Source: Streptomyces sp. 130 (GTDB lineage: Bacteria > Actinomycetota > Actinomycetes > Streptomycetales > Streptomycetaceae). From it: a stretch of DNA of 64,000 bases. The notes under the pieces are model-generated. The model made no database searches. It worked only from the letters and a program-made list of their open reading frames with translations, and had not been told where the DNA came from. Below are positions 53,370-62,345 of the stretch, one piece after another. Both the position numbers and the translations under genes were made by a program. Position 1 is the first letter of the stretch; every line of letters begins with the position of its first letter. The stretch spans positions 33,661 to 97,660 of the forward strand of contig NZ_VJNO01000026.1 in assembly GCF_007096885.1 (NCBI RefSeq), read 5' to 3'.

Positions 53370-54718
53370 TTCTCGTCGTCTCCTTGTTCGTCCTGGTGGT
53401 CGGGGGCGCCGGTGTCCGGTGCGGGCGGCCGCCCCGTGACGCTCCTGCCGTTGAGGGTGCCCTGCTGGAGGGCCGCCCAGGAAGCCCCTGCCGCCTCCGG
53501 TGTACGGGCCATCAGGCCGGCGGACGGCTCGGCGGCCCGGGCGGCGGTGCCCGCGGCGGGTGCGCGGCGCGGCGTCCGCCGGCGGCGGCTGGGCAGTCCG
53601 GTGGGCTCGGCGGCGGCCGGGGCGGGGGCGTCCGTTCCGGCGGGGGCGGGCCGGGCGGGGGCGGCGGCGGCCACGGGGGCGGGGGCGAGGGCGGAGAGGT
53701 TCCGGTCCTCGTCGAGCACGGTGAGCAGGTGGGCCGGGACGCGCAGGATGGTCCGCATGCCGCCGAACGGGGACGCCTCGATGTGGCACTCGAAGCCGTA
53801 CTGCTCGACGAGCCGGCCGACGACCGCGAAACCGGTCTGCGGCGGGTCGCCGAGCTCGGTGAGCAGGACTTCGGCGGGTCCGGCGAGCAGCGCGCGGGCC
53901 CGGTCCAGGGCGTCCTCGTCCATGCCGATGCCGGCGTCGTCCACGACGAGGAACGCGCCCCGGCCGCCGCTCTGCTGGACGGTGACCTGGACGTCGGTGT
54001 CCGGGTGGGAGTACGCGGTGGCGTTGGCGAGGAGTTCGGCCAGGGCGATGGCGAGGGGTTCGGCGGCGCGGGCGGCGAGCGCGAGGCGTTCGTCGCGCAG
54101 GTGGTTGGAGACCTTGATCCGCTCGTAGCCGGCCACGCGGGACTGGGCGCCGAGGACGATCTCGACCAGCGGCGAGTTCTGGCGGGCCAGTCCGGGCCAG
54201 GCGTCGCACAGGACGGCGGTGGACTGGGTGCGGCGCAGCGCGAGTTCGTTGCGGAAGTCGAGCTGGAGGATGCGCGGGTCGTCGTACTCGTGCTGGAGTT
54301 CGTGCAGCAGCTGCTGGGACTGGTTCAGGAGGGACTGGATCTTGGCGGAGGTGCCGCGCATCGCGGCGCGGGCCGCGGCGTCGACGCGTCCGCGCTCTTC
54401 GAGGACGGCGGTCCGCGCGGCCTGGACGGCCTCGGTGAGCAGGAGGGCGGCGCCGCCGTCGACCTCGGCCGCCTCGCGCAGTCCGGGGACGGTGGCGCTG
54501 GGGTGGGAGAGGGCGAGGGCGGCGGCGGGTATCCGCTTGCGCGCGAGCTGCCGGATCTCGTCCAGGAGGGCCGCGGTGCGGGCCTCGGCGGCCTTGGCCT
54601 GGCGTTCGGCGAGTTCGGCGCGGGTGACGGCCTGCTGCTCGGAGAGGCCGGTCCGGTAGGCGCGCGAGAAGCCGACCGCCGCGGCGGCGACGGCGATGAC
54701 TGCGACGATCCATGCCAT
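53366..54718 (-). CDS. Conservon sensor-like histidine kinase CvnA (second copy, short form)
   Basis: This 450-residue protein has one N-terminal membrane helix (residues 2-17) followed at once by a coiled-coil (about 20-160), a HATPase domain (about 205-330, with LAELLANATAYSHPDTDV, VVDDAGIGMDEDAL and SPFGGMRTILRVP) and a Pro/Ala-rich tail. Unlike CvnA of conservon 1 it has no extracellular sensor domain, so its signal must be sensed in the membrane or cytoplasm. A classical phospho-acceptor histidine box is not evident. It is the first gene of the cvnABCD-P450 operon. Confidence 0.88.
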   Translation of the reverse strand: MAWIVAVIAVAAAAVGFSRAYRTGLSEQQAVTRAELAERQAKAAEARTAALLDEIRQLARKRIPAAALALSHPSATVPGLREAAEVDGGAALLLTEAVQAARTAVLEERGRVDAAARAAMRGTSAKIQSLLNQSQQLLHELQHEYDDPRILQLDFRNELALRRTQSTAVLCDAWPGLARQNSPLVEIVLGAQSRVAGYERIKVSNHLRDERLALAARAAEPLAIALAELLANATAYSHPDTDVQVTVQQSGGRGAFLVVDDAGIGMDEDALDRARALLAGPAEVLLTELGDPPQTGFAVVGRLVEQYGFECHIEASPFGGMRTILRVPAHLLTVLDEDRNLSALAPAPVAAAAPARPAPAGTDAPAPAAAEPTGLPSRRRRTPRRAPAAGTAARAAEPSAGLMARTPEAAGASWAALQQGTLNGRSVTGRPPAPDTGAPDHQDEQGDDEK

Positions 54719-54780
54719 GCCGTTACCGCGTCTCTCTCGTCGGGTCGGTCCGCCGCCCCGCGCGGGGCGGGACCGCGCGG

Positions 54781-55779
54781 TCAGCCCGCGAGGCCTGCCG
54801 GCTCACTGACCTGCTCCACTTCGTGTGCGACGGTGGCGACGTCGGTCATGATCTGGACCACGCTGGGCCGCTGCGAGCCGTCGAGCTGCCGGTATTCGCT
54901 GGCGATGGTCACCACCAGCCGTTCGGGGAGGCCGAGTCCGGGGTAGCGGCCCTCGGCGATGACCTGGCGGGCGGCGTCGATGGAGGGGACGCCCGCGGCG
55001 TGCAGCGCGTGGGCGCGCTCGCGGATGTATTCGAGGTACGTGATGTGCTCGCGGACGCCGTCCCGGTCGAGGACGGGCCCGTGGCCGGGGACGATCGTTT
55101 CGGCACCGGTGGCCAGCACCTGTTCGCAGGCTCCGATGATGTTGCTCAGCGGGCCTTCCCAGTGGATCGGGTGGTCACCGGGCTGCTCGGGGGACGACGA
55201 GAAGATGATGTCGCCGCTGAACACGGTGGACTGGGCGGGCAGGTGGACCATGAGGTCGCCGGTGGTGTGCGCGGGTGCCAGCGAGGTGATCTGCACCGGG
55301 TAGTCGCCGAGGCTCAGTTCGAGCTCGCCCGTGAAGTAGGTGGTCGGCCGGACGGGCTCGGTCCGCGACCAGTCGAACGGGCCGAAGTGGCGGGCGAGGT
55401 AGGACCCGAGCGGGGTCGTGGGGGCGCCGCCGGTGACGAGCGCGTGCTGCTGCTGCGGCGAGGGCTCGTAGTGGATGTGCTCCCTGGCCTCGCGGGTCAC
55501 GATGATCTCGGCGTCCGGAAGGACGCCCGCGCCCCAGAAGTGGTCGCCGTTGGCGTGCGTGACGACCACCCGGTCGATGGTGACGCCGTCGGGCAGCCGC
55601 TTGGTGGATTCGGCGAGGAACTGGCCGGCGAGCACCGGGTCGTACGGCGTGTCGATCCACAGCGCCCCACGGGGCGAGACGAGCAGGCCGCAGTTGGCCA
55701 GCCCCCAGCCACGCTTGGGCGGGAGCCAGGCATACAGGCCCCTGCCAAGGTCAACGACATCCCCACCCGTGATCGACAT
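54781..55779 (-). CDS. Metallo-beta-lactamase-fold hydrolase
   Basis: This 332-residue protein has the MBL fold. The metal motif reads THANGDHFWG, so the third residue of HxHxDH is Asn instead of His, a variant seen in some MBL subfamilies. Further ligands are likely in APAHTTGDLMVHLP, FSGDIIF and PGHGPVLD. The substrate is unknown. The ATG at 55779 was chosen because family similarity (GRGLYAWLPP) begins just after it; no ribosome site is clear. The gene ends 62 bp upstream of conservon 2 on the same strand and may share read-through. Confidence 0.85.
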   Translation of the reverse strand: MSITGGDVVDLGRGLYAWLPPKRGWGLANCGLLVSPRGALWIDTPYDPVLAGQFLAESTKRLPDGVTIDRVVVTHANGDHFWGAGVLPDAEIIVTREAREHIHYEPSPQQQHALVTGGAPTTPLGSYLARHFGPFDWSRTEPVRPTTYFTGELELSLGDYPVQITSLAPAHTTGDLMVHLPAQSTVFSGDIIFSSSPEQPGDHPIHWEGPLSNIIGACEQVLATGAETIVPGHGPVLDRDGVREHITYLEYIRERAHALHAAGVPSIDAARQVIAEGRYPGLGLPERLVVTIASEYRQLDGSQRPSVVQIMTDVATVAHEVEQVSEPAGLAG

Positions 55780-56061
55780 GGACGCGATTATGCCGACCAC
55801 TTTCCGGTCGCGCGTTCGAACCCGACCATCCGGGCACACGATTGGCTTGAAATAGCCCTTTACCGGCGACGCGGAGGGCCAGGTGGTGACCGTACGAGAC
55901 CACTTCGGACCGACTTCGTCACTATTGCGGGAGACGGGGCCCTCAAACCGGAAGAGACCGATTACCCACCGAGCATGGCTGAAAACAGACGCCAAAAGGT
56001 CCCCGGTGCACCGCTCGGAGAGCGGCGCACCGGGGACCCGTGGCTCAAGTCGGCCGGACCG
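55780..56061. other. Intergenic region between the MBL gene and the sugar locus
   Basis: I see no gene in these 282 bases. The right part (55994-56038) is the terminator of the dehydrogenase operon, and the left part is the likely promoter region for the MBL gene. GC content is lower than in the flanking genes. Confidence 0.5.
55994..56038 (-). terminator. Strong Rho-independent terminator of the sugar ABC/dehydrogenase operon
   Basis: A 12-bp stem (55998-56009 with 56027-56038), one A/C mismatch and an inner 6-bp stem (56011-56016 with 56020-56025) close a GGA loop. On the minus strand the hairpin is followed by TTTT (55997-55994). It lies 23 bases after the dehydrogenase stop. Confidence 0.85.
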
Positions 56062-57237
56062 TCAGGAACGGACCTGGCCGCGTTCGAAGTACGCGATCAG
56101 CTCGGGGTCGAGGGGCGGCACCTCGTGCGGTGCGCCGCCCTCGCGCAGGGAGCGGGTCGCGAGGACTCCGGCGGCGACGCTCATCCGGGCGGCGACCGGG
56201 GAGGTGTCGGTGACTCCCCCTTCGCGGACGAAGCGGACGAACTCCCGCATGATCCGGCTGTCGCCGCCGCCGTGGGAGCCCTTGGCCTCGGGCACCCGGT
56301 AGGTGATGTCGGCGTCGGCGCGGTAGCCGCTGGGGCCGGTGTTCCAGACCTTGACCTCGTCGCCGGGGCCGTCACCGAAGTTCTCCAGCCGGCCCTCGGT
56401 GCCGATCACCGTGTAGTTGCGCCAGTAGTCGGGGGTGAAGTGGCACTGCTGGTAGGCGGCCACGACACCGTTGTCCAGCTGCATGTTCATCACCGAGACG
56501 TCCTCGACGTCCACGATGTGGTGCAGGTCCTTGCGGGCCGTCGGCGGCCAGTCGAACTCGCGCAGCCAGTTCTCGGGGCGCGGGGTGTCCGGCTCGCGGC
56601 GCGGCAGGTTCCCGTAGACGAGCAGGTCGCCGAGGGCGTTGACGCGCCGCGTGTAGCCGCCGGCCAGCCAGTGCAGCACGTCGATGTCGTGGGCGGCCTT
56701 CTGGAGGAGCAGGCCGGTGGTACGGGTGCGGTCGGCGTGCCAGTCCTTGAAGTAGTAGTCGCCGCCGTAGCCGACGAAGTGCCGCACCCAGACGGCCTTG
56801 GGCTCGCCGATGTCGCCGCGCGCGATGATGTCGCGCATCAGCCGGACGACGCCCATGTGGCGCATGTTGTGGCCGACGTAGAGCCGGGTGCCGGTCTCGT
56901 ACGCGGCGCGCAGGATGTTGTCGCAGCTCTCGACGGTGATGCCGAGGGGCTTCTCGACGAAGACCGCCTTGCCGGCCCGCAGGGCGTCGATGGCGATGGC
57001 TTCGTGGGTGTCGTCCGGGGTGGCGACGATGATCGCGTCCAGGTCGTCCCGGCCGAGGAGCAGCTTGTAGTCCTCGACCGCGGTCCCGGCGCCGAAGCGC
57101 TCGGCCTCGCGCCGGCGCACCTCCGGGTCGAGGTCGCAGACGGCGGTGATCGCCGATCCCTTGCCGGGGTGGTGGGCCGACATCGCGATGGACCGGCGCA
57201 GGCCGAGCCCGATGACACCGAGTCGCAGGTCTGACAC
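56062..57237 (-). CDS. Gfo/Idh/MocA-family sugar dehydrogenase
   Basis: This 391-residue NAD(P)-dependent oxidoreductase has an N-terminal Rossmann domain (LGVIGLGLRRSIA, then VFVEKPLGI with the catalytic-type EKP lysine) and the C-terminal Gfo/Idh/MocA sheet domain (DVLHWLAGG, near the HD pair AAHDIDVLHWL). Family members oxidise or rearrange sugars and inositols. It starts at GTG 57237, 39 bp after the binding-protein gene, and is the last gene of a four-gene uptake operon. Confidence 0.9.
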   Translation of the reverse strand: MSDLRLGVIGLGLRRSIAMSAHHPGKGSAITAVCDLDPEVRRREAERFGAGTAVEDYKLLLGRDDLDAIIVATPDDTHEAIAIDALRAGKAVFVEKPLGITVESCDNILRAAYETGTRLYVGHNMRHMGVVRLMRDIIARGDIGEPKAVWVRHFVGYGGDYYFKDWHADRTRTTGLLLQKAAHDIDVLHWLAGGYTRRVNALGDLLVYGNLPRREPDTPRPENWLREFDWPPTARKDLHHIVDVEDVSVMNMQLDNGVVAAYQQCHFTPDYWRNYTVIGTEGRLENFGDGPGDEVKVWNTGPSGYRADADITYRVPEAKGSHGGGDSRIMREFVRFVREGGVTDTSPVAARMSVAAGVLATRSLREGGAPHEVPPLDPELIAYFERGQVRS

Positions 57238-57276
57238 GGGAGTCCCTTCAGTTGGTGCGGGTCGTGCGGGCGGAGG

Positions 57277-58917
57277 CTACTTGCCGGCGAGCGAGGCCTC
57301 GAACTCGGCGCGCATCTTGTCGCCGCCGCCGGAGCGCCACTTGCGCAGCTCGTCCTCGAAGGCGGAGACCGGCTTGCGGCCGGCGACGATGTCCAGCTGG
57401 ATGTCGCTCATGGCGGTGGTGAGCGACGGGCTCTTGCTGGTGGACGTGTCCGAGAAGTGGCCGCTCGTCGGGTTGGTCTGGGCGATCTTGAGCAGGTCCT
57501 CCTGCCAGCCGTGGATCTTGCTCGCCATGTCGCCCCGGCCCGGCAGGTAGACGTACTCCGGCCCGGCGGCGAGGAAGGCCAGCGGCATGGCGGTGGTGAC
57601 GGCCTCGGAGTTGCCCTTGGCGGTGAGCTTGACGTCGCCCCCGGAGGTGCGGGTCCAGTGCTTGCCCTCGATGCCGTTGTCGAGGAACAGGCGCTCCTCG
57701 GTACCGAAGGGGGCGGCCAGGTAGTCCAGGACGCGCAGCAGCATCCTGACGCGCTTGTCGTCGGCCTTCTTGTTGATGGCGGTGTAGCCGACGGAGCCGT
57801 AGCCCATGTTGTAGTGCGGCGTGGCGCCTTCCTTGGCGGCGAACGGCACGATGACGCCGAACGGGAAGTCGTACGTCTTGGCGTCGACCAGGAAGCTGGG
57901 GAAGGACTGGACGTAGGCGCCGAGGGAGCCCTGGGCCATCTTCTCCATGGTGGTGCTGAGGTTGGGGTCCGGCCAGAAGAGCTTGGCCCTGGCGCACTTG
58001 ACGGCGAAGGCCAGGGCCTCCTGGTACTCCTCCGTCTCGTACTGGTGCGTCAGCTTTCCGCCCTCCAGTCGCCAGCCGCTGGGGGCGCCGAACCACTGGG
58101 CGAACTGGGCGATGTGGTTCACGTACGCCGGCTCCAGGACGTACTTGTTGCGCTTGACGTCCAGCAGCTCCTTGCCCTTGGCGAGGAAGTCCTCGGCGCT
58201 GGTGAACTCGGCGCCGCCGACCGGCTTCCAGAAGTCCTGGTTGACGACGTAGACCTGGCCCATGGAGCCGTAGGCGACGGTGACCCCGCGGATCTTGCCG
58301 TTGACGACGGCGGTCTTCCAGGCGGTGGTCGGCAGGTTGGCGAGGTTGGGGTACGCCTTGACGGCGTCGCCCGACAGGTAGGGGGTGAGGTCGTGGAACT
58401 TGGCGTCCAGGAGCTCGGGCACGCGCTGGATGCCCTGGTTCGGCGGGAACCACACGAGGTCGGGTATGTCGCCGCCGGCCATCATGGCGTTGAACTTGGT
58501 GAGGTACGCGTCGACGCCCTGGTCCACGACGATCGTCATGTCGAACCGGGCCCCGAGCCGCTTGTTCAGCTCCTGCCAGTAGGCGTTCCTGGCCTGCGGC
58601 GGCGCGGGCGTGGTGAACGTCTCGGTGAGGGCGGTGATGCGGCTGCCGTCGCCGGGGGTCTTCGCGACGGACTTGGTGAGCTTCTTGGGGTAGCGCAGAT
58701 AGGTGGCGTCGAGGCCCGACGCGTTGCCCGGGAGGTCGGCGGGCGCGGTCTGGGCCGCCACGTACGTCGGGAGCCTGAGCTTGGCCGACGCCTTGGCGCC
58801 TCCCTTGCTGACCGCGGCGCCGCTGCCGCAGGCGCTCAGGGTGGTCAGACCCGCGACGGTGAGGCCGGCGATTCCCGCGGCGCCCATGAAACCGCGTCGG
58901 GACAGGTGGGTGGACAT
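57277..58917 (-). CDS. Extracellular sugar-binding lipoprotein (ABC transporter), Tat-type signal
   Basis: The 546-residue protein has a signal with both a twin-arginine motif (SRRGFMG at residues 6-12) and a lipobox LSAC with C30, so it is probably exported folded by Tat and lipid-anchored. The mature part is a large cluster of the extracellular solute-binding family 1 (LplA/YtcQ-like): AMMAGGDIPDLVWFP, MAQGSLGAYVQSFPSF. Binding proteins of this length usually take up oligosaccharides, often together with LplB/LplC-type permeases as here. The ligand is unknown. No ATPase gene is present; such systems commonly share MsiK. Confidence 0.92.
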   Translation of the reverse strand: MSTHLSRRGFMGAAGIAGLTVAGLTTLSACGSGAAVSKGGAKASAKLRLPTYVAAQTAPADLPGNASGLDATYLRYPKKLTKSVAKTPGDGSRITALTETFTTPAPPQARNAYWQELNKRLGARFDMTIVVDQGVDAYLTKFNAMMAGGDIPDLVWFPPNQGIQRVPELLDAKFHDLTPYLSGDAVKAYPNLANLPTTAWKTAVVNGKIRGVTVAYGSMGQVYVVNQDFWKPVGGAEFTSAEDFLAKGKELLDVKRNKYVLEPAYVNHIAQFAQWFGAPSGWRLEGGKLTHQYETEEYQEALAFAVKCARAKLFWPDPNLSTTMEKMAQGSLGAYVQSFPSFLVDAKTYDFPFGVIVPFAAKEGATPHYNMGYGSVGYTAINKKADDKRVRMLLRVLDYLAAPFGTEERLFLDNGIEGKHWTRTSGGDVKLTAKGNSEAVTTAMPLAFLAAGPEYVYLPGRGDMASKIHGWQEDLLKIAQTNPTSGHFSDTSTSKSPSLTTAMSDIQLDIVAGRKPVSAFEDELRKWRSGGGDKMRAEFEASLAGK

Positions 58918-58969
58918 GGGGCTCCTTGAAGTGGGTGGCGGGCGGGGCGGTGGTGCGGGGCGGGCGGGG

Positions 58970-59917
58970 TCAGCCCTTGATCGCCCCGGTGAGGACGCCC
59001 TTGACGAAGAACTTCTGCAGGAAGGGGTAGACGCAGAAGATGGGCACGATGGCGATGATCAGCACGGCCATCTGCAGGGAGGTCGCGGGCGGGACGGAGT
59101 GGACGCCCATCGCGGAGGCGTTGATGCTCTGTCCGTTCAGGACGTAGCTGCGCAGGATCACCTGGATGGGGAACTTGCTGGAGTCGTTGAGGTACAGCAC
59201 CGCGTTGAAGAAGCTGTTCCAGTACCCGACGGCGTAGAACAGGCCGACCACGGCGAGGACCGCCTTCGACAGCGGGAGGACGATCCGGAAGAGGACCGTG
59301 ACCTCACCCGCGCCGTCGATGCGCGCCGCGTCGTACAGCTCTTCCGGAATGCTCTGGAAGAACGAGCGGACGACGACGATGTTGAAGGCGTTCAGCAGGA
59401 CCGGAAGGATCAGTGAGGCGTACGTATCCAGCATGTGGAACTGCTGGACGGCGAGGTACGTCGGGATGATGCCGGGTGCGAAGAGGAACGTGCCGAGCAC
59501 CAGCAGCAGGATCGGCTTGGCGAGGACCGTGCCGGGGCGCGAGGTGCCGTACGCGATCATCACCGTGCAGGCCAGGCTGAGCGCGGTCCCGATCAGCGTG
59601 ATGAAGACGGACACCACCGCGGCCCGGGTGACCACGCCCCCGGACAGGATGACGCGGTACGCCTCCAGCGTCGGGTGGTGCGGGATCAGCACGTAGCCGC
59701 CGTTGGCGTTCAGCTCCTCGCGGCCCGCGAGGCTGGTGCCGATGGCCAGGACGAAGGGGTAGAGCACGATCACGGTCAGCACGATGAGTGCGAGGCCCTT
59801 GGCGCCCTGCCCGTACCAGTGCGGGCGCTCCATCCACGGCGGGCGGCCGTTGGACTTGCGGGGGCGGGGAGGACCGGACCGGGCGGCGCGCGGCCGGGTC
59901 GCGACGGACTGACTCAT
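58970..59917 (-). CDS. Carbohydrate ABC transporter permease (LplC/MalG type)
   Basis: This 315-residue permease has about six membrane helices after a basic, Pro-rich N-terminus, and the EAA loop IPEELYDAARIDGAGEVTVLFRIVLPLSKAVLA. It ends in QKFFVKGVLTGAIKG, the standard end for this family. The ATG at 59917 overlaps the stop of the partner permease by four bases. Confidence 0.93.
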   Translation of the reverse strand: MSQSVATRPRAARSGPPRPRKSNGRPPWMERPHWYGQGAKGLALIVLTVIVLYPFVLAIGTSLAGREELNANGGYVLIPHHPTLEAYRVILSGGVVTRAAVVSVFITLIGTALSLACTVMIAYGTSRPGTVLAKPILLLVLGTFLFAPGIIPTYLAVQQFHMLDTYASLILPVLLNAFNIVVVRSFFQSIPEELYDAARIDGAGEVTVLFRIVLPLSKAVLAVVGLFYAVGYWNSFFNAVLYLNDSSKFPIQVILRSYVLNGQSINASAMGVHSVPPATSLQMAVLIIAIVPIFCVYPFLQKFFVKGVLTGAIKG

Positions 59918-60924
59918 CGGTACACTCCCTGCTCGCCGAAGCGGTGGGCCAGCTTGTTGGCGGCGAGGATGAGGGCGAATCCGATGACGCCCTTCATCAG
60001 TCCGGCGGCGGTGCTCATGCCCCAGTCGCCGTCCACGACGCCGTGGAAGTAGACATAGGTGTCCATCACCTCGGCGGCGTCCGGGCCGACGGCGTCGCGC
60101 TGGAGCAGGATCTGCTCGAAGCCGACCGAGAGGATGTCGCCGAGCCGCAGGATGAGCAGCATCAGGATGACCGGCCGGATGCCGGGCAGGGTGATGTGCC
60201 AGATCCGGCGGAGCCAGCCGGCACCGTCCATGGCGGCGGACTCGTACTGGCCCATGTCGATCGAGGCGATGGACGCCAGGAAGATGATCGTGCCCCAGCC
60301 GCAGTCCTTCCAGATGGCCTGCGCGGTGATGAGGAACTTGAAGGTCCCGGGGTCGGTCATCACGTTGCCGATGCCGACCCCGTGCTCCATGAGGAGCGTG
60401 GTGACCGATCCGGCGCCGCCGAGGACCTGCTTGCACATCGCGACGACGACGACCCAGGACAGGAAGTGCGGGAGGTAGACGACGGTCTGGATGAACCGCT
60501 TGATCTTCTCGCTGATCAGCGAGTTGAGCAGCAGGGCGAGGGCGATCGGTGCCGGGAAGTACAGGAGGAGCTGGATCGCCGTGATCTGGAGGGTGTTGGA
60601 CACCGCGCTCCAGAACTCGGGCTCGGCCAGCAGCGCGGTGAAGTTCGCCATCCCGACGAACGGGCTCTGCTTGAAGCCCAGGAACGGCTGGTAGTCCTGG
60701 AAGGCGATGACGTTGCCCGCGAGCGGCAGGTAGAAGAAGAGGACGAAGTACAGCACGCCGGGCAGGCAGAAGAGCAGAAGCGCCTTGTCCCGCTTGATGC
60801 GCTGCCGGAGCGGCTGCCGTATTCGGTTCCTCTTGCCCTTCCTCCCCGCGGGACGTTCCGCGTCTTCCGGGTCGCGGGGCTGCGGCACGGGCGGCCGCGC
60901 AGCTGTGACCGGCGTGTTTGCCAT
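59914..60924 (-). CDS. Carbohydrate ABC transporter permease (LplB/MalF type)
   Basis: This 336-residue permease has a long basic N-terminus, about six helices and the EAA loop YESAAMDGAGWLRRIWHITLPGIRPVILM. The ATG at 60924 follows a GGAGGTG ribosome site; the frame is open further upstream into the intergenic region but without family similarity. It is the first gene of the uptake operon, which has likely operator half-sites about 150-165 bp upstream. Confidence 0.92.
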   Translation of the reverse strand: MANTPVTAARPPVPQPRDPEDAERPAGRKGKRNRIRQPLRQRIKRDKALLLFCLPGVLYFVLFFYLPLAGNVIAFQDYQPFLGFKQSPFVGMANFTALLAEPEFWSAVSNTLQITAIQLLLYFPAPIALALLLNSLISEKIKRFIQTVVYLPHFLSWVVVVAMCKQVLGGAGSVTTLLMEHGVGIGNVMTDPGTFKFLITAQAIWKDCGWGTIIFLASIASIDMGQYESAAMDGAGWLRRIWHITLPGIRPVILMLLILRLGDILSVGFEQILLQRDAVGPDAAEVMDTYVYFHGVVDGDWGMSTAAGLMKGVIGFALILAANKLAHRFGEQGVYR

Positions 60925-61358
60925 CGTCACAGGCACCTCCAGGGCTGATGGAGCGAGAGAACGTCCCGCATACGTGAAGGGGCGGCGCGTGCTTCGGGAA
61001 GCGCGGCCGCTGCCTCTTCGCGGCGACAGGCACATAGTTCACGACCGTGCGGCCATATGGCAAGAGTTGTTCATTTCGCAGAGGTAACGAACATCTATGG
61101 GCAGGCAAAAGTCGTCGGATGCCGCCTCACTGCGTGTCACATACCAGGCATTCACCCCACAAGGGGCGCTCCATGCCTGCGGAACGGGGGCCGGAATGCA
61201 CTGTTCCTCCGTCAGGACCGGCCAGTCGGCGCACAGTTGTGCTTGATGGTGCGCATTTCACGCACGGTCCGGCACCCTGAACCGGTTTGGGCGCGCGCGA
61301 AAGAGCGGGCCGCCGCGCCATGTGCGCGCGACGGCCCGCTGGGGGTACGGCGAAGGGG
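60925..61358. promoter_or_regulatory. Promoter/operator region of the sugar ABC operon
   Basis: No gene is supported in these 434 bases. An AT-richer block (about 61040-61110) holds the inverted half-sites TGTTC (61068-61072) and GAACA (61089-61093). The latter lies within AACGAACAT (61086-61094), which resembles DeoR/GlpR-family half-sites and the AACGAGCAT near the DeoR gene's own promoter. The right end is the DeoR gene's terminator. Confidence 0.4.
61304..61340 (-). terminator. Terminator hairpin of the DeoR-family gene
   Basis: AGCGGGCCG (61304-61312) pairs with CGGCCCGCT (61332-61340), and inner GC-rich bases can extend the stem. On the minus strand it is followed by CTCTTTCGCG. It lies 19 bases after the DeoR-family stop. 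Confidence 0.65.
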
Positions 61359-62159
61359 TCAGACGGCGATGACCGTGACACCGGCCTCGGTGAAGCGGGC
61401 GGACGCCTCCGGGGCGATCCCCCGGTCGGTGACCAGGAAGTCCACCAGCGAGAGGTCGCAGACCCGGGCGAAGGCCCGCTTGCCGATCTTCGAGGAGTCG
61501 GCGGCGACCACCACGCGCTGGGCCTGCTGGGCGAGCAGCCGGTTGATGCTGGCCTCGCCCTCGTGGTGCACGTACGCCCCGCGTTCGGTGTCGATGGCGT
61601 TGACACCGAGGACGGCCACGTCGAGCGTTATCTCGCCGAGCACCCCGCTGGCGAGCGGTCCGGTCAGCTCGTACGACTGGGGCCTGGCGACGCCGCCGGT
61701 GACGACCATCTTGATCTGCGGCCGGATCACCAGCTCGTTGGCGATGTTGAGGGCGTTGGTCACCACCGTCAGCGTCGGCTGGCCCGCCGCACCGCCGGCT
61801 CCGTCGCCCACCAGGTCCGCGCGGACGGCGAGCGAGCGGGCCACCTCGGTGATCGTGGTGCCGCCGGTGAGGCCGACCACCTCGCCGACCGCGACGAGTT
61901 CGGCGACGGCACGGCCGATGGCCTGCTTCTCCGGGGCGTTGCGCCCCGTTTTGTATCTGAGGGCCAGCTCGTAACTGACGCCGTGGGCGATCGCGCCGCC
62001 CCTGGTGCGGGTGAGCAGTTGCTGCTCGGCGAGCTGGTCCAGGTCCCGCCGGATGGTCGCGGCCGAGACGTCCAGCGCCCGCGCGGCGTCCTCGACGTCC
62101 ACCCGGCCGTTCTTACCTACGAGTTCCAGCAGTGCGTTCCACCGGGCATCCCTGGACAA
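61359..62159 (-). CDS. DeoR/GlpR-family sugar-phosphate-responsive repressor
   Basis: The 266-residue regulator has an N-terminal winged helix-turn-helix (about 5-58, RVDVEDAARALDVSAATIRRDLDQLAEQQLLTRTRGGA) and a C-terminal DeoR sensor domain (about 75-250, VVGLTGGTTITEVARSL ... VVVAADSSKIGKRAFA), which binds phosphorylated sugars. I chose the TTG at 62159: it sits six bases after AGGAGA and gives the usual family start (M)SRDARWNALLEL. A GTG at 62174 is the alternative. It lies between the ABC operon and the divergent SIS gene and is the obvious regulator of both. Confidence 0.9.
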   Translation of the reverse strand: MSRDARWNALLELVGKNGRVDVEDAARALDVSAATIRRDLDQLAEQQLLTRTRGGAIAHGVSYELALRYKTGRNAPEKQAIGRAVAELVAVGEVVGLTGGTTITEVARSLAVRADLVGDGAGGAAGQPTLTVVTNALNIANELVIRPQIKMVVTGGVARPQSYELTGPLASGVLGEITLDVAVLGVNAIDTERGAYVHHEGEASINRLLAQQAQRVVVAADSSKIGKRAFARVCDLSLVDFLVTDRGIAPEASARFTEAGVTVIAV

Positions 62160-62271
62160 GACGGTTCTCCTCACAGGTCCGGGCTGCGGGCGCCCATCCC
62201 CTTGGGCGCGATCACCGGACAGGGCGCAAGCGTCGCACAAGGCTCCGGCGAGTCAAGCCCCGCGCAAGCAG

Positions 62272-62320
62272 AATGCTTGATAATGCTCGTTCCTCGCGGG
62301 TAACGTGCGCAAACGAGCAT
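62272..62320. promoter_or_regulatory. Putative DeoR-family operator in the divergent promoter
   Basis: ATGCTCGTT (62283-62291) and AACGAGCAT (62312-62320) form a perfect 9-bp inverted repeat with a 20-base spacer. A related half-site AATGCTTGA (62272-62280) lies exactly 10 bp before AATGCTCGTT. The half-sites resemble the GlpR-type ATGYTCG pattern. The position, between the DeoR gene and the SIS gene, suits autoregulation and control of the SIS gene. Confidence 0.5.
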
Positions 62321-62345
62321 CCCATCACCAGTACGGAGTGCAAAA

